Assembly: GCF_008635795.1 (NCBI RefSeq)
Contig: NZ_VWRQ01000011.1
Location: 1-64,000 of the forward strand
Source of the DNA: Paenibacillus tepidiphilus
GTDB taxonomy: Bacteria; Bacillota; Bacilli; Paenibacillales; Paenibacillaceae
Length of the DNA stretch: 64,000 bases
Direction of reading: 5' to 3'
Shown in pieces: positions 46,646 through 55,152 of this stretch. The position numbers and the translations under genes were made by a program. The stretch's first letter is position 1. Each line of letters opens with the position of its first letter. Under the pieces are notes generated by a model. That model did no database searches, was not told where the DNA came from, and saw only the letters and a program-made list of their open reading frames with translations.

Positions 46646-48202
46646 TCACTTCGCTGGAATTTCATTCTTGAATGGTTCTTGCTCCTCCAGCAATCGCTTC
46701 AGCTTTTGGCGTTGACGTTTTTCCCTTTGCCGCCGCTCCTTGTCCTCAGCCTGCAAAGCCTTAAGCAGGGAGATACACATGCCGATCAGAACAATGGCAA
46801 ATGGTAAGGCGGCCACAATGGAGGCCGTCTGAAGTCCGCTTAACCCGCCGCTAATCAGCAACACTACCGCTATGGCGGATTGCAGGATGCCCCAGGTTAA
46901 TTTCACTCTTGCACTGGGATTCAGCTTGCCGTCCGAAGTCAGCATGCCCAGCACAAAGGTAGCTGAATCGGCTGATGTGATAAAAAACATCATAATCAGG
47001 AGCGTAGCAATAAGCGCGATGATCGTACCTAAGGGCAGCTGTTCCAGTGTGATAAACAGAGCGGTAGTGGTATCTTCTTTAACGGCTTGAGCCAGTTCGG
47101 CGGCATCGAACAATTCCAGGTGAAGTCCCGTCCCTCCGAATACCGAAAACCAGATAAACCCGAACAGACTCGGAATAATCATGACACAGATGACAAACTC
47201 TTTGATCGTCCTGCTCTTGGATACTCTTGCAATAAAAGTCCCGACAAAGGGAGCCCAGGCGATCCACCAGGCCCAATAGAATAACGTCCATGCGCCGACC
47301 CAAGTGCCTCTTGAGAAAGGAGTTAACCGCAAACTCATATTGATGATATTTTGCAGGTAGCTGCCTAACGTTGTTGTAAACGTGTCGAAAATAAAGGAAG
47401 TCGGACCAGTTGCCCATACGAATAGCATTAATAGTATGGCAATAACCAGATTGGTGTTGCTGAGGGTTTTGATTCCTTTATCCAGGCCTGTAGTGGCTGA
47501 GATGAGAAACAACACAGTCACTATAGCAATGACTATAACCTGGGTTGTAACGGAGTTCGGAATCCCGAATAAATAGTCCAATCCTCCGCCGATTTGAAGT
47601 GCACCGAGTCCCAGTGAAGTTGCAACCCCAAAGATCGTGGCAATCACCGCCAGGATATCGATAGTCTTGCCCAGCCAGCCGGAAGCTAGACGTTCGCCCA
47701 ATAAAGGAATAAACGTTGAACTGATCAACCCTTTATATCCTTTACGGAACTGGAAATAGGCAAGCGCTAATCCTATGACGGTGTATATAGCCCACGGATG
47801 CAGTCCCCAGTGAAAAAAGGAATACCGCATGGACAGCCTTGCTGCTTCTGCTGTACCTCCTTCTACGCCCTCCGGCGGAGATAAATAGTGGGATAAGGGC
47901 TCCGCCACCCCCCAGAATACAAGTCCGATCCCCATACCAGCGCTAAAAAGCATCGACAGCCAGGAAAGTGTGGAATATTCCGGTTCATCATCGTCATCTC
48001 CAAGCCTGATCCCGCCAAACCTGCTGAATGCTAAGTAGAAAGCGAATATTAAGAAGAATAAAGTGGCCAGTAAATAAAACCAGCCGAAATTGTGGATGGA
48101 GAAATTGTAAGCGACATTAGCCGTATCCGCCAGTTGGTCAGGAGCGACCGCTCCCCATATTGCAAATAGCGCCACTATGGTAATAGCAATGGTGAAGACC
48201 AT
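46646..48202 (-). CDS. BCCT family betaine/carnitine/choline transporter
   Basis: Sodium- or proton-coupled osmolyte importer with twelve helices, about 518 residues, similar to OpuD/BetP. GMGIGLVFWGVAEPLSHY (glycine-rich helix), the tryptophan-rich substrate box FYWAWWIAWAPFVGTFIARV and RTIKEFVICVMIIPS are the family marks. A charged C-terminal tail (QAEDKERRQREKRQRQKLK) may sense osmotic state as in BetP. The frame opens at 48223, but GGAGG seven bases before the ATG at 48202 marks the start (MVFTIAITIV). Confidence 0.92.
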   Translation of the reverse strand: MVFTIAITIVALFAIWGAVAPDQLADTANVAYNFSIHNFGWFYLLATLFFLIFAFYLAFSRFGGIRLGDDDDEPEYSTLSWLSMLFSAGMGIGLVFWGVAEPLSHYLSPPEGVEGGTAEAARLSMRYSFFHWGLHPWAIYTVIGLALAYFQFRKGYKGLISSTFIPLLGERLASGWLGKTIDILAVIATIFGVATSLGLGALQIGGGLDYLFGIPNSVTTQVIVIAIVTVLFLISATTGLDKGIKTLSNTNLVIAILLMLFVWATGPTSFIFDTFTTTLGSYLQNIINMSLRLTPFSRGTWVGAWTLFYWAWWIAWAPFVGTFIARVSKSRTIKEFVICVMIIPSLFGFIWFSVFGGTGLHLELFDAAELAQAVKEDTTTALFITLEQLPLGTIIALIATLLIMMFFITSADSATFVLGMLTSDGKLNPSARVKLTWGILQSAIAVVLLISGGLSGLQTASIVAALPFAIVLIGMCISLLKALQAEDKERRQREKRQRQKLKRLLEEQEPFKNEIPAK

Positions 48203-48347
48203 CAATGTACCTCCATAAATCATTGAATTGTTAACAGCTCTTGCTTAGTATGCGTTAATTTAACTTGTAATATTTCGGCAGATCGTGAAACAGCCTATTT
48301 TCCGGCATAAATAATGATCGCTCCTCCCTGATTGTTATCAAACAAAA

Positions 48348-48367
48348 AGAGCCCGCGCTGCGGGGCT
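48348..48367 (-). terminator. Terminator after the zinc-ribbon gene
   Basis: GAGCCC/GGGCTC stem extended by a bulged GC pair; on the minus strand it is followed by TTTTTGTTTG. The flanking GGAGGAGCC matches the leader terminator at 46233. The BCCT gene starts 145 bases further; that space (48203-48347) contains no gene, only its presumed promoter region. Confidence 0.7.
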
Positions 48368-48430
48368 CCTCCTAATACCAGTTATTAACCTTTTATGAAT
48401 GAGATGATTCATGATTATGATGATTGGCAA

Positions 48431-48619
48431 TTATTTCAATAACTTCTCCGGGTTCTTCACATGGATTGAAGCTACTTCTCCGCAATCCAGACAAATCGTG
48501 TAGATCCTTTCAGAGCCTATAGCCATTTTCTTGTCCAACGGCCGGAGATTGATGAAATCCGTAGCTTGTACGAATGAACTCCCCCCGCATGCCGTACATT
48601 TCTTGTCCGAAACGTTCAT
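48431..48619 (-). CDS. Small zinc-ribbon protein
   Basis: 62 residues with two CxxC knuckles, CTACGG near the N-terminus and CLDCGE about 35 residues later, the pattern of a zinc ribbon. No other domain. GGAGGG ten bases before the ATG at 48619 is preferred over the in-frame ATG at 48637, which sits in the ribosome site. Function unknown; such proteins are common in Paenibacillus genomes. Confidence 0.72.
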   Translation of the reverse strand: MNVSDKKCTACGGSSFVQATDFINLRPLDKKMAIGSERIYTICLDCGEVASIHVKNPEKLLK

Positions 48620-48698
48620 GGTTACAAATCCCTCCATTTTTAATGTTTAAAATTTATACGTTATAAATAGAGAGACGTTTCCATAATTTATCTGGAGG

Positions 48699-49493
48699 TT
48701 AGTAAATCGTCGGGACCATTCCCCCGTCCATACGGATCGGTGAACCTTTGAAAGGTGTGGCGTAAGGGCTGCATACGAATGCTGCAAGTCTGCCGATTTC
48801 GCCCGGTCTGATGAACCGCTGTAATTCGGATTGCGGGAGATTGGCGGCCATGAAGGTTTTTTCTTTTTGCTCAAAGGTCATATTCACGTCCGGAAAGACA
48901 CTCTCAATAATTTGCTGTACATTCTCCGATAGAGTAGGCCCCGGCATAATCGTATTGACGGTAACCTCCGTCCCAGCTGTAAGTTTCGATAGACTCTTCG
49001 ACAAAGAGAGCAGCATGGATTTGGTTACCGCATATTGCGGCATTTGTCCGGATGGCATCACCGCTTCCTCGCTGGCAATAAAGAGGATCCGGCCAAAGCC
49101 GCCACTAAGCATACCCGGCATGTAGAATTTGGACAGCGCGTTTGCGGCGAGCACATTGGTCTGAAAATACTTCTCCCATACGGCGTCGTCTACTTCATCA
49201 TAGGACATGATTTCGTAAATCCCGGTGTTGTTTACCAGAATGTCCACTTGCGGGAACTTGGCGAACAAAGCTTCCCGCTCCGTGACATTGACGATATCGG
49301 CTACCGCATTCTGGGGTGAAGTATTCGGATAGGCAGCCTTGATTTCGTCAACCACGCGTTCTGCCTCCTCGTGATTCCGGCCATTGATCAGAACGTTGAC
49401 CCCTTCTTTGGCCAATTCAATGGCAATGGCTTTGCCGATTCCTTTCGTTGATCCTGTTACCAGCGCTGTCTTGTTGATCAATCCCATATCCAT
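48699..49493 (-). CDS. Short-chain dehydrogenase/reductase
   Basis: NAD(P)-dependent oxidoreductase of 264 residues. Cofactor loop VTGSTKGIGKAIAIEL, the NAG-type motif reads VNNTGIY, the catalytic serine is in LFIASEEAVM, and Tyr-x3-Lys is YAVTKSMLL. C-terminus RMDGGMVPTIY is normal for the family. AAAGGAG precedes the ATG. The substrate cannot be predicted; an AraC-type gene lies 58 bases upstream on the same strand and may regulate it. Confidence 0.9.
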   Translation of the reverse strand: MDMGLINKTALVTGSTKGIGKAIAIELAKEGVNVLINGRNHEEAERVVDEIKAAYPNTSPQNAVADIVNVTEREALFAKFPQVDILVNNTGIYEIMSYDEVDDAVWEKYFQTNVLAANALSKFYMPGMLSGGFGRILFIASEEAVMPSGQMPQYAVTKSMLLSLSKSLSKLTAGTEVTVNTIMPGPTLSENVQQIIESVFPDVNMTFEQKEKTFMAANLPQSELQRFIRPGEIGRLAAFVCSPYATPFKGSPIRMDGGMVPTIY

Positions 49494-49551
49494 GATGCAT
49501 TTCTCCTTTGGTTTAATCTAGTTGTAGTTTGTGTTCGCCTGATGGTTACGG

Positions 49552-50559
49552 TTAGACGCCTGCATGCTCGCTGCGCCAGTGGGCAGGCGTGTCGCCTTCC
49601 CAGATGCGGAATGCACGGTAGAACGAATTTTGGTCTTCATACCCAATCAGGAAGGCCACTTCCTTAATATCGAGTGAAAGATCGGCCAGATACATACGTG
49701 CCTGTTCATGTCTGGCCTCTGTAAGCAGATGGACGAAGCTTGTGTTCTCCCCGGTCAGCCGGCGCTGCAGCGTGCGGTCGCTCATCCCTAATTCCTTGGC
49801 GACCATCTGGATATCGGGACGCCCGCCGCTGAAGCTGCGCTTCATGATCCATTTCACCCTCTCCGGCAAGGAACGGTTGCCTTGATGTTCGTGCAGCGTA
49901 CGGTCCAGGGCAGGGGTCAGAATCTCCAGTAACTCTTCGTTATAGGTAAGGAACGGACGATCCAGATCCTTCCGGTGTAGTGTCAGCCGGTTGCGGCCGG
50001 CATCCGTCAGGACCCGGCAACCGAAATAGGCTTCCAGAGCCTGTACATCGCCCATCGGCTGCGCGAATTCTATTGTGCTGGCCGTCAGGTGCTGACCTGT
50101 GCCCCGCCGTCCCAATTCAAGCAGGAATGCCAGTGTAATTCCTACCAGCAACGGCGGGCAGGATTGGCCGTTCACGAGCCATTCCAGCTCGATGGCACAT
50201 TCTTCTCCATCTTCCTGCATCCTCAGGCTTTCTGGAGGACAAAGCTGTTTATACCGGACCATCCGGTGCAGTGCATCGCGATAATCGCGGGCATGATAGG
50301 TGGCCATAACGGGAGGCGGAAACTGGGTGGTTTCATAAATGGTCACCAGTTTAATGATCCCATGGGCCATATCGCCTGCCAGGCTGGAGTAGGCCTCCCA
50401 GATGGCATAATATTGGGCGGTGGTCACAGCCGGCTCCGATATGATGGTGAGCGGCAAGCCGGCTTTGCGGGCTACATCATGGGGGGCGATCCCCAATTGC
50501 CGCAATCCTTCCCAGAAGCCCGCCGGCATTTTGACGCGGTCAAGATAATGGGGTTTCAT
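49552..50559 (-). CDS. AraC family regulator with arabinose-binding-like domain
   Basis: 335 residues. N-terminal region (about 1-185) of the OruR/PchR-neighbour type (GFWEGLRQLGIAPHDVARKAGLPL, YETTQFPPPVMATYHARD). C-terminal AraC HTH (about 240-330): IQMVAKELGMSDRTLQRRLTG (first helix-turn-helix) and IKEVAFLIGYEDQNSFYRAFRIWEG (second). It probably activates the SDR gene downstream. Confidence 0.88.
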   Translation of the reverse strand: MKPHYLDRVKMPAGFWEGLRQLGIAPHDVARKAGLPLTIISEPAVTTAQYYAIWEAYSSLAGDMAHGIIKLVTIYETTQFPPPVMATYHARDYRDALHRMVRYKQLCPPESLRMQEDGEECAIELEWLVNGQSCPPLLVGITLAFLLELGRRGTGQHLTASTIEFAQPMGDVQALEAYFGCRVLTDAGRNRLTLHRKDLDRPFLTYNEELLEILTPALDRTLHEHQGNRSLPERVKWIMKRSFSGGRPDIQMVAKELGMSDRTLQRRLTGENTSFVHLLTEARHEQARMYLADLSLDIKEVAFLIGYEDQNSFYRAFRIWEGDTPAHWRSEHAGV

Positions 50560-50785
50560 CGGTGTGCACCTCCTTCGGTCTGGCTTACGGGTATTATGAT
50601 ACCCTTAATGCTCCGGGAAGTAACTAGCAGAGCGTGACAACGGACTGGCGGAATGCGCCAATCGCCAAACGAAAGGAACAAAGTACAATTCGCTTGGTTG
50701 TATTCGCTTGCCCGGTAACAATATGATATTATCCTCTTATGTTTACGAGGGTATTTATAATTCATATATTTCCGGGTGATTAGCA

Positions 50786-51628
50786 ATGAAGTATTTCTGT
50801 ACATATACAGCCAAGCCGTTATCTTATTCTACTTGCGGAAATCTGCTGAGCAAGGATGGGTTTCTTCACCACAGGCGGATATTCGACTACCATGTGCTGA
50901 TTTTCGTGCTTGAAGGAACCTTGAATATTACCCAGGCGGATGTACCGCATTCGGTGGCTTCCGGGCAATATATCTTCCTGAGAGGGGGGGATGAGCATTA
51001 CGGGCATAAGCCATCAACGGGGAAGCTGGCCTATCTGTGGGTCCATTTCTCTTCCGATACGCCATGGCATACCGGATTGAACAGCAGCGGCTTTGAGTCC
51101 TCTGCCTTCTATTCTTATTGCATTCCCGAACATGGTACTTCAAGAAATCCGCAGCGCATTAGCCTGCTGTTTCATCAGCTTATTGATTTCTCACGCCAGG
51201 AGAATCTTTACACCGAAGCAATGCTTTCTTACGCCATGAGTCTGCTTGCTATGGAGATTACACAACAATTTATCGATGGTTTATACAATCGCTCTAATCA
51301 TATATCACCTGTTATTTATTCGATCATGGAATGGGTTAAATCCAATTGCCACCAGCCGCTCACCTTACAGGACATTGCCGGAGAATTTCACTATAATGCC
51401 GAATACCTGTCCTCACTCTTTAAAAAAGAAACCGGCATGAAGCTGATCTATTTCTTGAATAAATCGCGGATCGAAATTTCGAAGAACCTCTTGTCCAGCA
51501 ATAATATCAGCATCAAAGAAGCCGCATATTCATGCGGCTTCCGGGATGAGAAATATTTTATGAAGCTGTTCAAAATGTATGAAGGGATGACTCCCCTACA
51601 GTATAAAAATGCTTTTCACAAAATGTGA
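50786..51628 (+). CDS. AraC family regulator with N-terminal cupin domain
   Basis: 280 residues. A cupin-like sensing domain (about 20-110: FDYHVLIFVLEGTLNITQ, LRGGDEHYGHKP) is followed by an AraC HTH (about 185-280: LTLQDIAGEFHYNAEYLSSLFKKETG and IKEAAYSCGFRDEKYFMKLFKMYEG). The family responds to sugars and controls glycoside hydrolase genes. It is convergent with the GH127 gene 14 bases away, so it may control that gene. Bases 50560-50785 hold its promoter and no gene. Confidence 0.88.
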   Translation: MKYFCTYTAKPLSYSTCGNLLSKDGFLHHRRIFDYHVLIFVLEGTLNITQADVPHSVASGQYIFLRGGDEHYGHKPSTGKLAYLWVHFSSDTPWHTGLNSSGFESSAFYSYCIPEHGTSRNPQRISLLFHQLIDFSRQENLYTEAMLSYAMSLLAMEITQQFIDGLYNRSNHISPVIYSIMEWVKSNCHQPLTLQDIAGEFHYNAEYLSSLFKKETGMKLIYFLNKSRIEISKNLLSSNNISIKEAAYSCGFRDEKYFMKLFKMYEGMTPLQYKNAFHKM

Positions 51629-51641
51629 GGCTCATCATGAA

Positions 51642-53471
51642 TTAGCTTGGTTTATGGCTGAAATAGACCGTGTAGGGTTCATCGGTAATTTCGTAAAGCG
51701 GCTTCAGCATGATGTTCTTCGCTTGATGGCGTGTCCGGTAGCTGTTCTGCTTCCAAGGATACGTTTCATAGGTATGTTCGGCCTGCGGCATCAGGAATGT
51801 CTTCGGATTGCTGAAGTCACCCGTAAGACCGCAGTCGCTGTCCGTTAGACCCGCAAGTACAATTGGCCCGTCAACTACGGCGGCAAGCTCAGGCATATCG
51901 GGCAGCGCCTCCATCGAAAGAGTGCTCGGGAAGAAGAGGTTGATCGTATCATCCTGCCATTCTTTTGTAATATTCAGATATCCGCCGTGAATATCAGGTG
52001 AGGCAACCTCTTGCCCGTTAACTTGGACCACGGGTGTTCCTTTGACCCATGCGGGCACGCGGAAGCGCAGCGTAAATGATTCTGAAGCTGACGAGGTCAC
52101 ACTGAATTTCAAGGACCATCTCGACATTTGGCTGTCATCGTGCTCGTCGAAGAAGGCTTGGGCATTGTAGGTTTTCATATCCGTAGTCTGCTCAATGCAA
52201 ATATCAGTTTCCCCGCGGCGATATTCCAGTCTTGAGGGAATGTATTGGCTGACAATCAGCTGGCCCGCTTCACGATCCTCGAAATAGATTAAGTCGCCAT
52301 ATAAAGCCTGGGCCTGGACCATTGTTCCGTGGCAGCACCAGAAATCTCTTGTTTTAGTTCCCCACCGTTTACGGCTACCCGCTGACAACGGCAGAAAGTA
52401 TGCAGGCATGCCTGTTTCGGCATTCTGCTGGGCAAGGAAGCCGTTATACAGGCTTCTTTCGATATAATCCGCATATTCGGTATTGCTTGTCCATTTATAC
52501 AGATAGGAAGCTGTTCTGACCATATTGTATACGGTGCAGAATTCCTGATTCCTCTCCCCGAGGAATTGTCCTAACATAAACGGAGGCTCCCAGAATTCGC
52601 CTGCATTCTGGCCGCAGGTACAATACGTTCCTCTATCTGTAACCGCGTTCTTCCAGAACAGCTCCGTGATATGGCGCCACTTCTCCCCTCCGGTGACCTC
52701 ATAGAGCTTGGCTGCACCGTGAGATAAAGGAATGCTCGCATTGGCATGGCAGTTGGTCAGCGCGTCTTTGCCCTCCTGCAGCTTTCGGAACAGGCTGGGA
52801 TTGCGGTAGCGCTCTGCCAGGAACATATATTTATCTTTCTTGGTGACTTCGTACAAGGTGACCCATATTTCAAGCATGCCGCCCTCTTCCCCGCTGTATA
52901 CGGCATGTGGGTTCTTCTTCAGCATTGCGTTGATCCAGCGGAGATACCAGTCGCTCAGATGATCCAGGATGTCCAGAGCCTGCTCATTGCCGGCGTCTGT
53001 ATAGGCGTGAGTAAGCCCCATAATCGTTTTATGCATTACATATTGCGGTGACCAGATATGCTGATCATCGGCTAATTTTTGAAAGTACTTTTCAGGGATG
53101 GAGCCTACCCACTCTCCCCCGTTCAATTCCTGGCATCTGGCTAATTCTGCAATGATTTTATCCAGCTTGGCCTTCAGCTCCATATCGCGCTCGGTGGCCA
53201 CATATGATGCCGCAGCGGAGAGCCAATGGCCCAGAAAATGACCTCTGAGCTGGCAGGTCGGCGCTTCCCAGCCCCAATGCAATTTAGCGGTTTCCGGATT
53301 ATCGACAACCTGAAGCCCCGGCATAATAATTCCCGCTTCCAGATAGAAATTCTGCAGCAGGCACTGCGTATCCAGCTCCATCAGGTATTCTCTGTTCTTA
53401 TTAAATCGTTCCCGGAAGATACCCGGAAGCAGTTTAATGTTTCTTTTATCGATGGTTGTTAGCAACTTCAT
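51642..53471 (-). CDS. GH127 family beta-L-arabinofuranosidase
   Basis: Cytosolic hydrolase of 609 residues, (alpha/alpha)6 barrel family that releases L-arabinofuranose from plant glycans. LHWGWEAPTCQLRGHFLGHWLS, then TYCTCGQNAGEFWEPPFML (catalytic Glu/Cys region) and FWCCHGTMVQ (two adjacent cysteines that bind zinc with the catalytic cysteine) match the GH127 active site. The C-terminal part is beta-rich (TLRFRVPAWVKG). No signal peptide, so oligosaccharides must be imported. Stands alone beside an AraC gene. Confidence 0.9.
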   Translation of the reverse strand: MKLLTTIDKRNIKLLPGIFRERFNKNREYLMELDTQCLLQNFYLEAGIIMPGLQVVDNPETAKLHWGWEAPTCQLRGHFLGHWLSAAASYVATERDMELKAKLDKIIAELARCQELNGGEWVGSIPEKYFQKLADDQHIWSPQYVMHKTIMGLTHAYTDAGNEQALDILDHLSDWYLRWINAMLKKNPHAVYSGEEGGMLEIWVTLYEVTKKDKYMFLAERYRNPSLFRKLQEGKDALTNCHANASIPLSHGAAKLYEVTGGEKWRHITELFWKNAVTDRGTYCTCGQNAGEFWEPPFMLGQFLGERNQEFCTVYNMVRTASYLYKWTSNTEYADYIERSLYNGFLAQQNAETGMPAYFLPLSAGSRKRWGTKTRDFWCCHGTMVQAQALYGDLIYFEDREAGQLIVSQYIPSRLEYRRGETDICIEQTTDMKTYNAQAFFDEHDDSQMSRWSLKFSVTSSASESFTLRFRVPAWVKGTPVVQVNGQEVASPDIHGGYLNITKEWQDDTINLFFPSTLSMEALPDMPELAAVVDGPIVLAGLTDSDCGLTGDFSNPKTFLMPQAEHTYETYPWKQNSYRTRHQAKNIMLKPLYEITDEPYTVYFSHKPS

Positions 53472-53578
53472 CCCTCGCTCACCCTAAAATTAGTTGATAG
53501 GGTTATCATAGTTTAATTTCTTGGGGTTGTCGGTAGACAAAAACCCAGAAACGGTCGAGGAAATGGAGCACTTACGGT

Positions 53579-54334
53579 TTACTGCTTGAACCAGTCTTCC
53601 AGAGCATCCACTACTTCATCCCACTGCTGCTCATCCGAAATTTCCGGCGCGCGGTCTCCCTTTTGATTGCCGTATGAACCGAACTGGCCATGGTTTCCGC
53701 CTTCGACACTGACATAGGTCGTGCCTTCCGGAAGATTCTTCTTGGCGTCCTTCCACCGTTCGAGGTTCAGCACACCGTCATCTGTCCCTGTGATCTGCAG
53801 GGCGGACAGGCTGGAATCCGTTAAGCTTCCGCTGTCATCCGCATAGGAGGCCAGGAAGAAGACACCATCCAAGCTATCAGTGTGTTCCGCTGCATACCTG
53901 GAGGCAAAGACGCCGCCCAGCGAATGGCCGCCGATGACAAAGGACTCGTCAGGATGTTCTGCGATAAAAGCATCCGCCTTGTTCTGGCCGAACATGGCCA
54001 AATTGAACGGCATCTCAGCTATATATACTCTGTGCCCCTTCTCTGCCAGCTTCCGGGCCATCGGAGAGTAGCTTGACGGCTCCACCAGTCCGCCAGGATA
54101 AATAATGATATTTGGCCCCGTCGTCTCTCCCTCCACGGGTTCAAACCGGTATCCCTCTTTGATCTTGGCGACTTCGATCTGATCATCACTCTGCATAGCG
54201 GCTTCAGCCCGTTCGGACGGACTGTACATAATGGATTGCAGATATATAAGGAGTCCAGCTGCAATAATAACTACAGAAGCACCTGCCCATATCATTACTT
54301 TCTTCCAGTTTATTCTGCGTTGTGTGCTTTTCAA
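53579..54334 (-). CDS. Membrane-anchored alpha/beta hydrolase
   Basis: 251 residues: one N-terminal membrane segment (about 14-32, VMIWAGASVVIIAAGLLIYL) and an outside alpha/beta hydrolase domain. The nucleophile is in GGHSLGGVF, the oxyanion loop in IIYPGGLVEPSSYSP, an acidic residue in ITGTDDGV and the catalytic His in EGGNHGQFGSYG. Family alpha/beta hydrolase 5. Divergent from a TetR gene that probably controls it. Confidence 0.85.
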   Translation of the reverse strand: MKSTQRRINWKKVMIWAGASVVIIAAGLLIYLQSIMYSPSERAEAAMQSDDQIEVAKIKEGYRFEPVEGETTGPNIIIYPGGLVEPSSYSPMARKLAEKGHRVYIAEMPFNLAMFGQNKADAFIAEHPDESFVIGGHSLGGVFASRYAAEHTDSLDGVFFLASYADDSGSLTDSSLSALQITGTDDGVLNLERWKDAKKNLPEGTTYVSVEGGNHGQFGSYGNQKGDRAPEISDEQQWDEVVDALEDWFKQ

Positions 54335-54382
54335 CCGTTATACCACCTTTACTGTTTATCTTAGATTTGAAATTAATTATAC

Positions 54383-54419
54383 TTACCGGTAATAATATTT
54401 ACAAGCTATATTTACTTGT
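54383..54419. promoter_or_regulatory. Candidate TetR operators
   Basis: The palindrome TTACCGGTAA (54383-54392) and the inverted repeat ACAAG-N9-CTTGT (54401-54419) lie between the hydrolase gene and the tetR gene. Either could bind the TetR dimer. Confidence 0.45.
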
Positions 54420-54461
54420 GAGGAAGGTTTGTCATAAAATCATGGTAAAGGGGAGTGTGCA

Positions 54462-55079
54462 ATGTCAGAGAAACCCACCAGGCGTCTGCCCGGAAGGCCC
54501 AAGCAAGCGGATAACAAGCTTTCGATTCAGGCCGCGATCATTCAGACCGCCTCTCAATTGTTCATGGAGAATGGCTACGATGCTGTAAGTCTTGGACAGA
54601 TTGGTGAGCGGTGCCGGGTGACCAAGCCGACCATATACTATCATTTCGCCAGCAAACCCGAGCTATTCACGATAGCGATGATCACCATGTTTCAGAGTAT
54701 CCGCCAGTTAACCTCAAGTATGCTTGACTCAGCCGATACTCTGGAGACCGGGCTAATAAACTTAGCCGAAGCCAGCTTGGCGAATCCTCATGCAGAAGTG
54801 GAGACGATGATCAAGAAGGCAGAGCCCTTCCTTGAATATGATCAAATTCAACAAATCCGCGATGCCGAGCTTAAGATCCACGAAGTGTTAGCCGCCCATT
54901 TCCGGGTGGCGATGGACCGGCAGCTGCTGCGCGAGGACGATCCCCTGTTCCTGGCGGAGACCTTCTCTACCTTAATGCTCATGGGGAACCGGGAAATTCC
55001 CGCTCAGAAATACGGGTCCTTTCGTGAATTTGCACAAAGGCTGGTCCATATCTTTCTTAGAGGGGCAGCATCTTCTTAA
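54462..55079 (+). CDS. TetR/AcrR family regulator
   Basis: 205 residues. HTH about 18-65: AIIQTASQLFMENGYDAVS, LGQIGERCRVTKPTIYYHF (recognition helix), ASKPELFTIAM. A basic N-terminal extension (SEKPTRRLPGRPKQAD) carries an AT-hook-like GRP core. The ATG follows AGGGGAG by about seven bases. It probably represses the divergent hydrolase. Confidence 0.88.
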   Translation: MSEKPTRRLPGRPKQADNKLSIQAAIIQTASQLFMENGYDAVSLGQIGERCRVTKPTIYYHFASKPELFTIAMITMFQSIRQLTSSMLDSADTLETGLINLAEASLANPHAEVETMIKKAEPFLEYDQIQQIRDAELKIHEVLAAHFRVAMDRQLLREDDPLFLAETFSTLMLMGNREIPAQKYGSFREFAQRLVHIFLRGAASS

Positions 55080-55112
55080 TTCGCCGCAGTCTTTGATTGG
55101 ACAATAATAAAA

Positions 55113-55145
55113 GGCTTGCCTCAATCCTGTTGGTTGAGGCAAGCC
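55113..55145. terminator. Bidirectional terminator between tetR and kimA
   Basis: GGCTTGCCTCAA (55113-55124) pairs perfectly with TTGAGGCAAGCC (55134-55145); CTTTGTTTTATTTTT follows on the plus side and TTTTATTATTG on the minus side. Confidence 0.88.
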
Positions 55146-55152
55146 CTTTGTT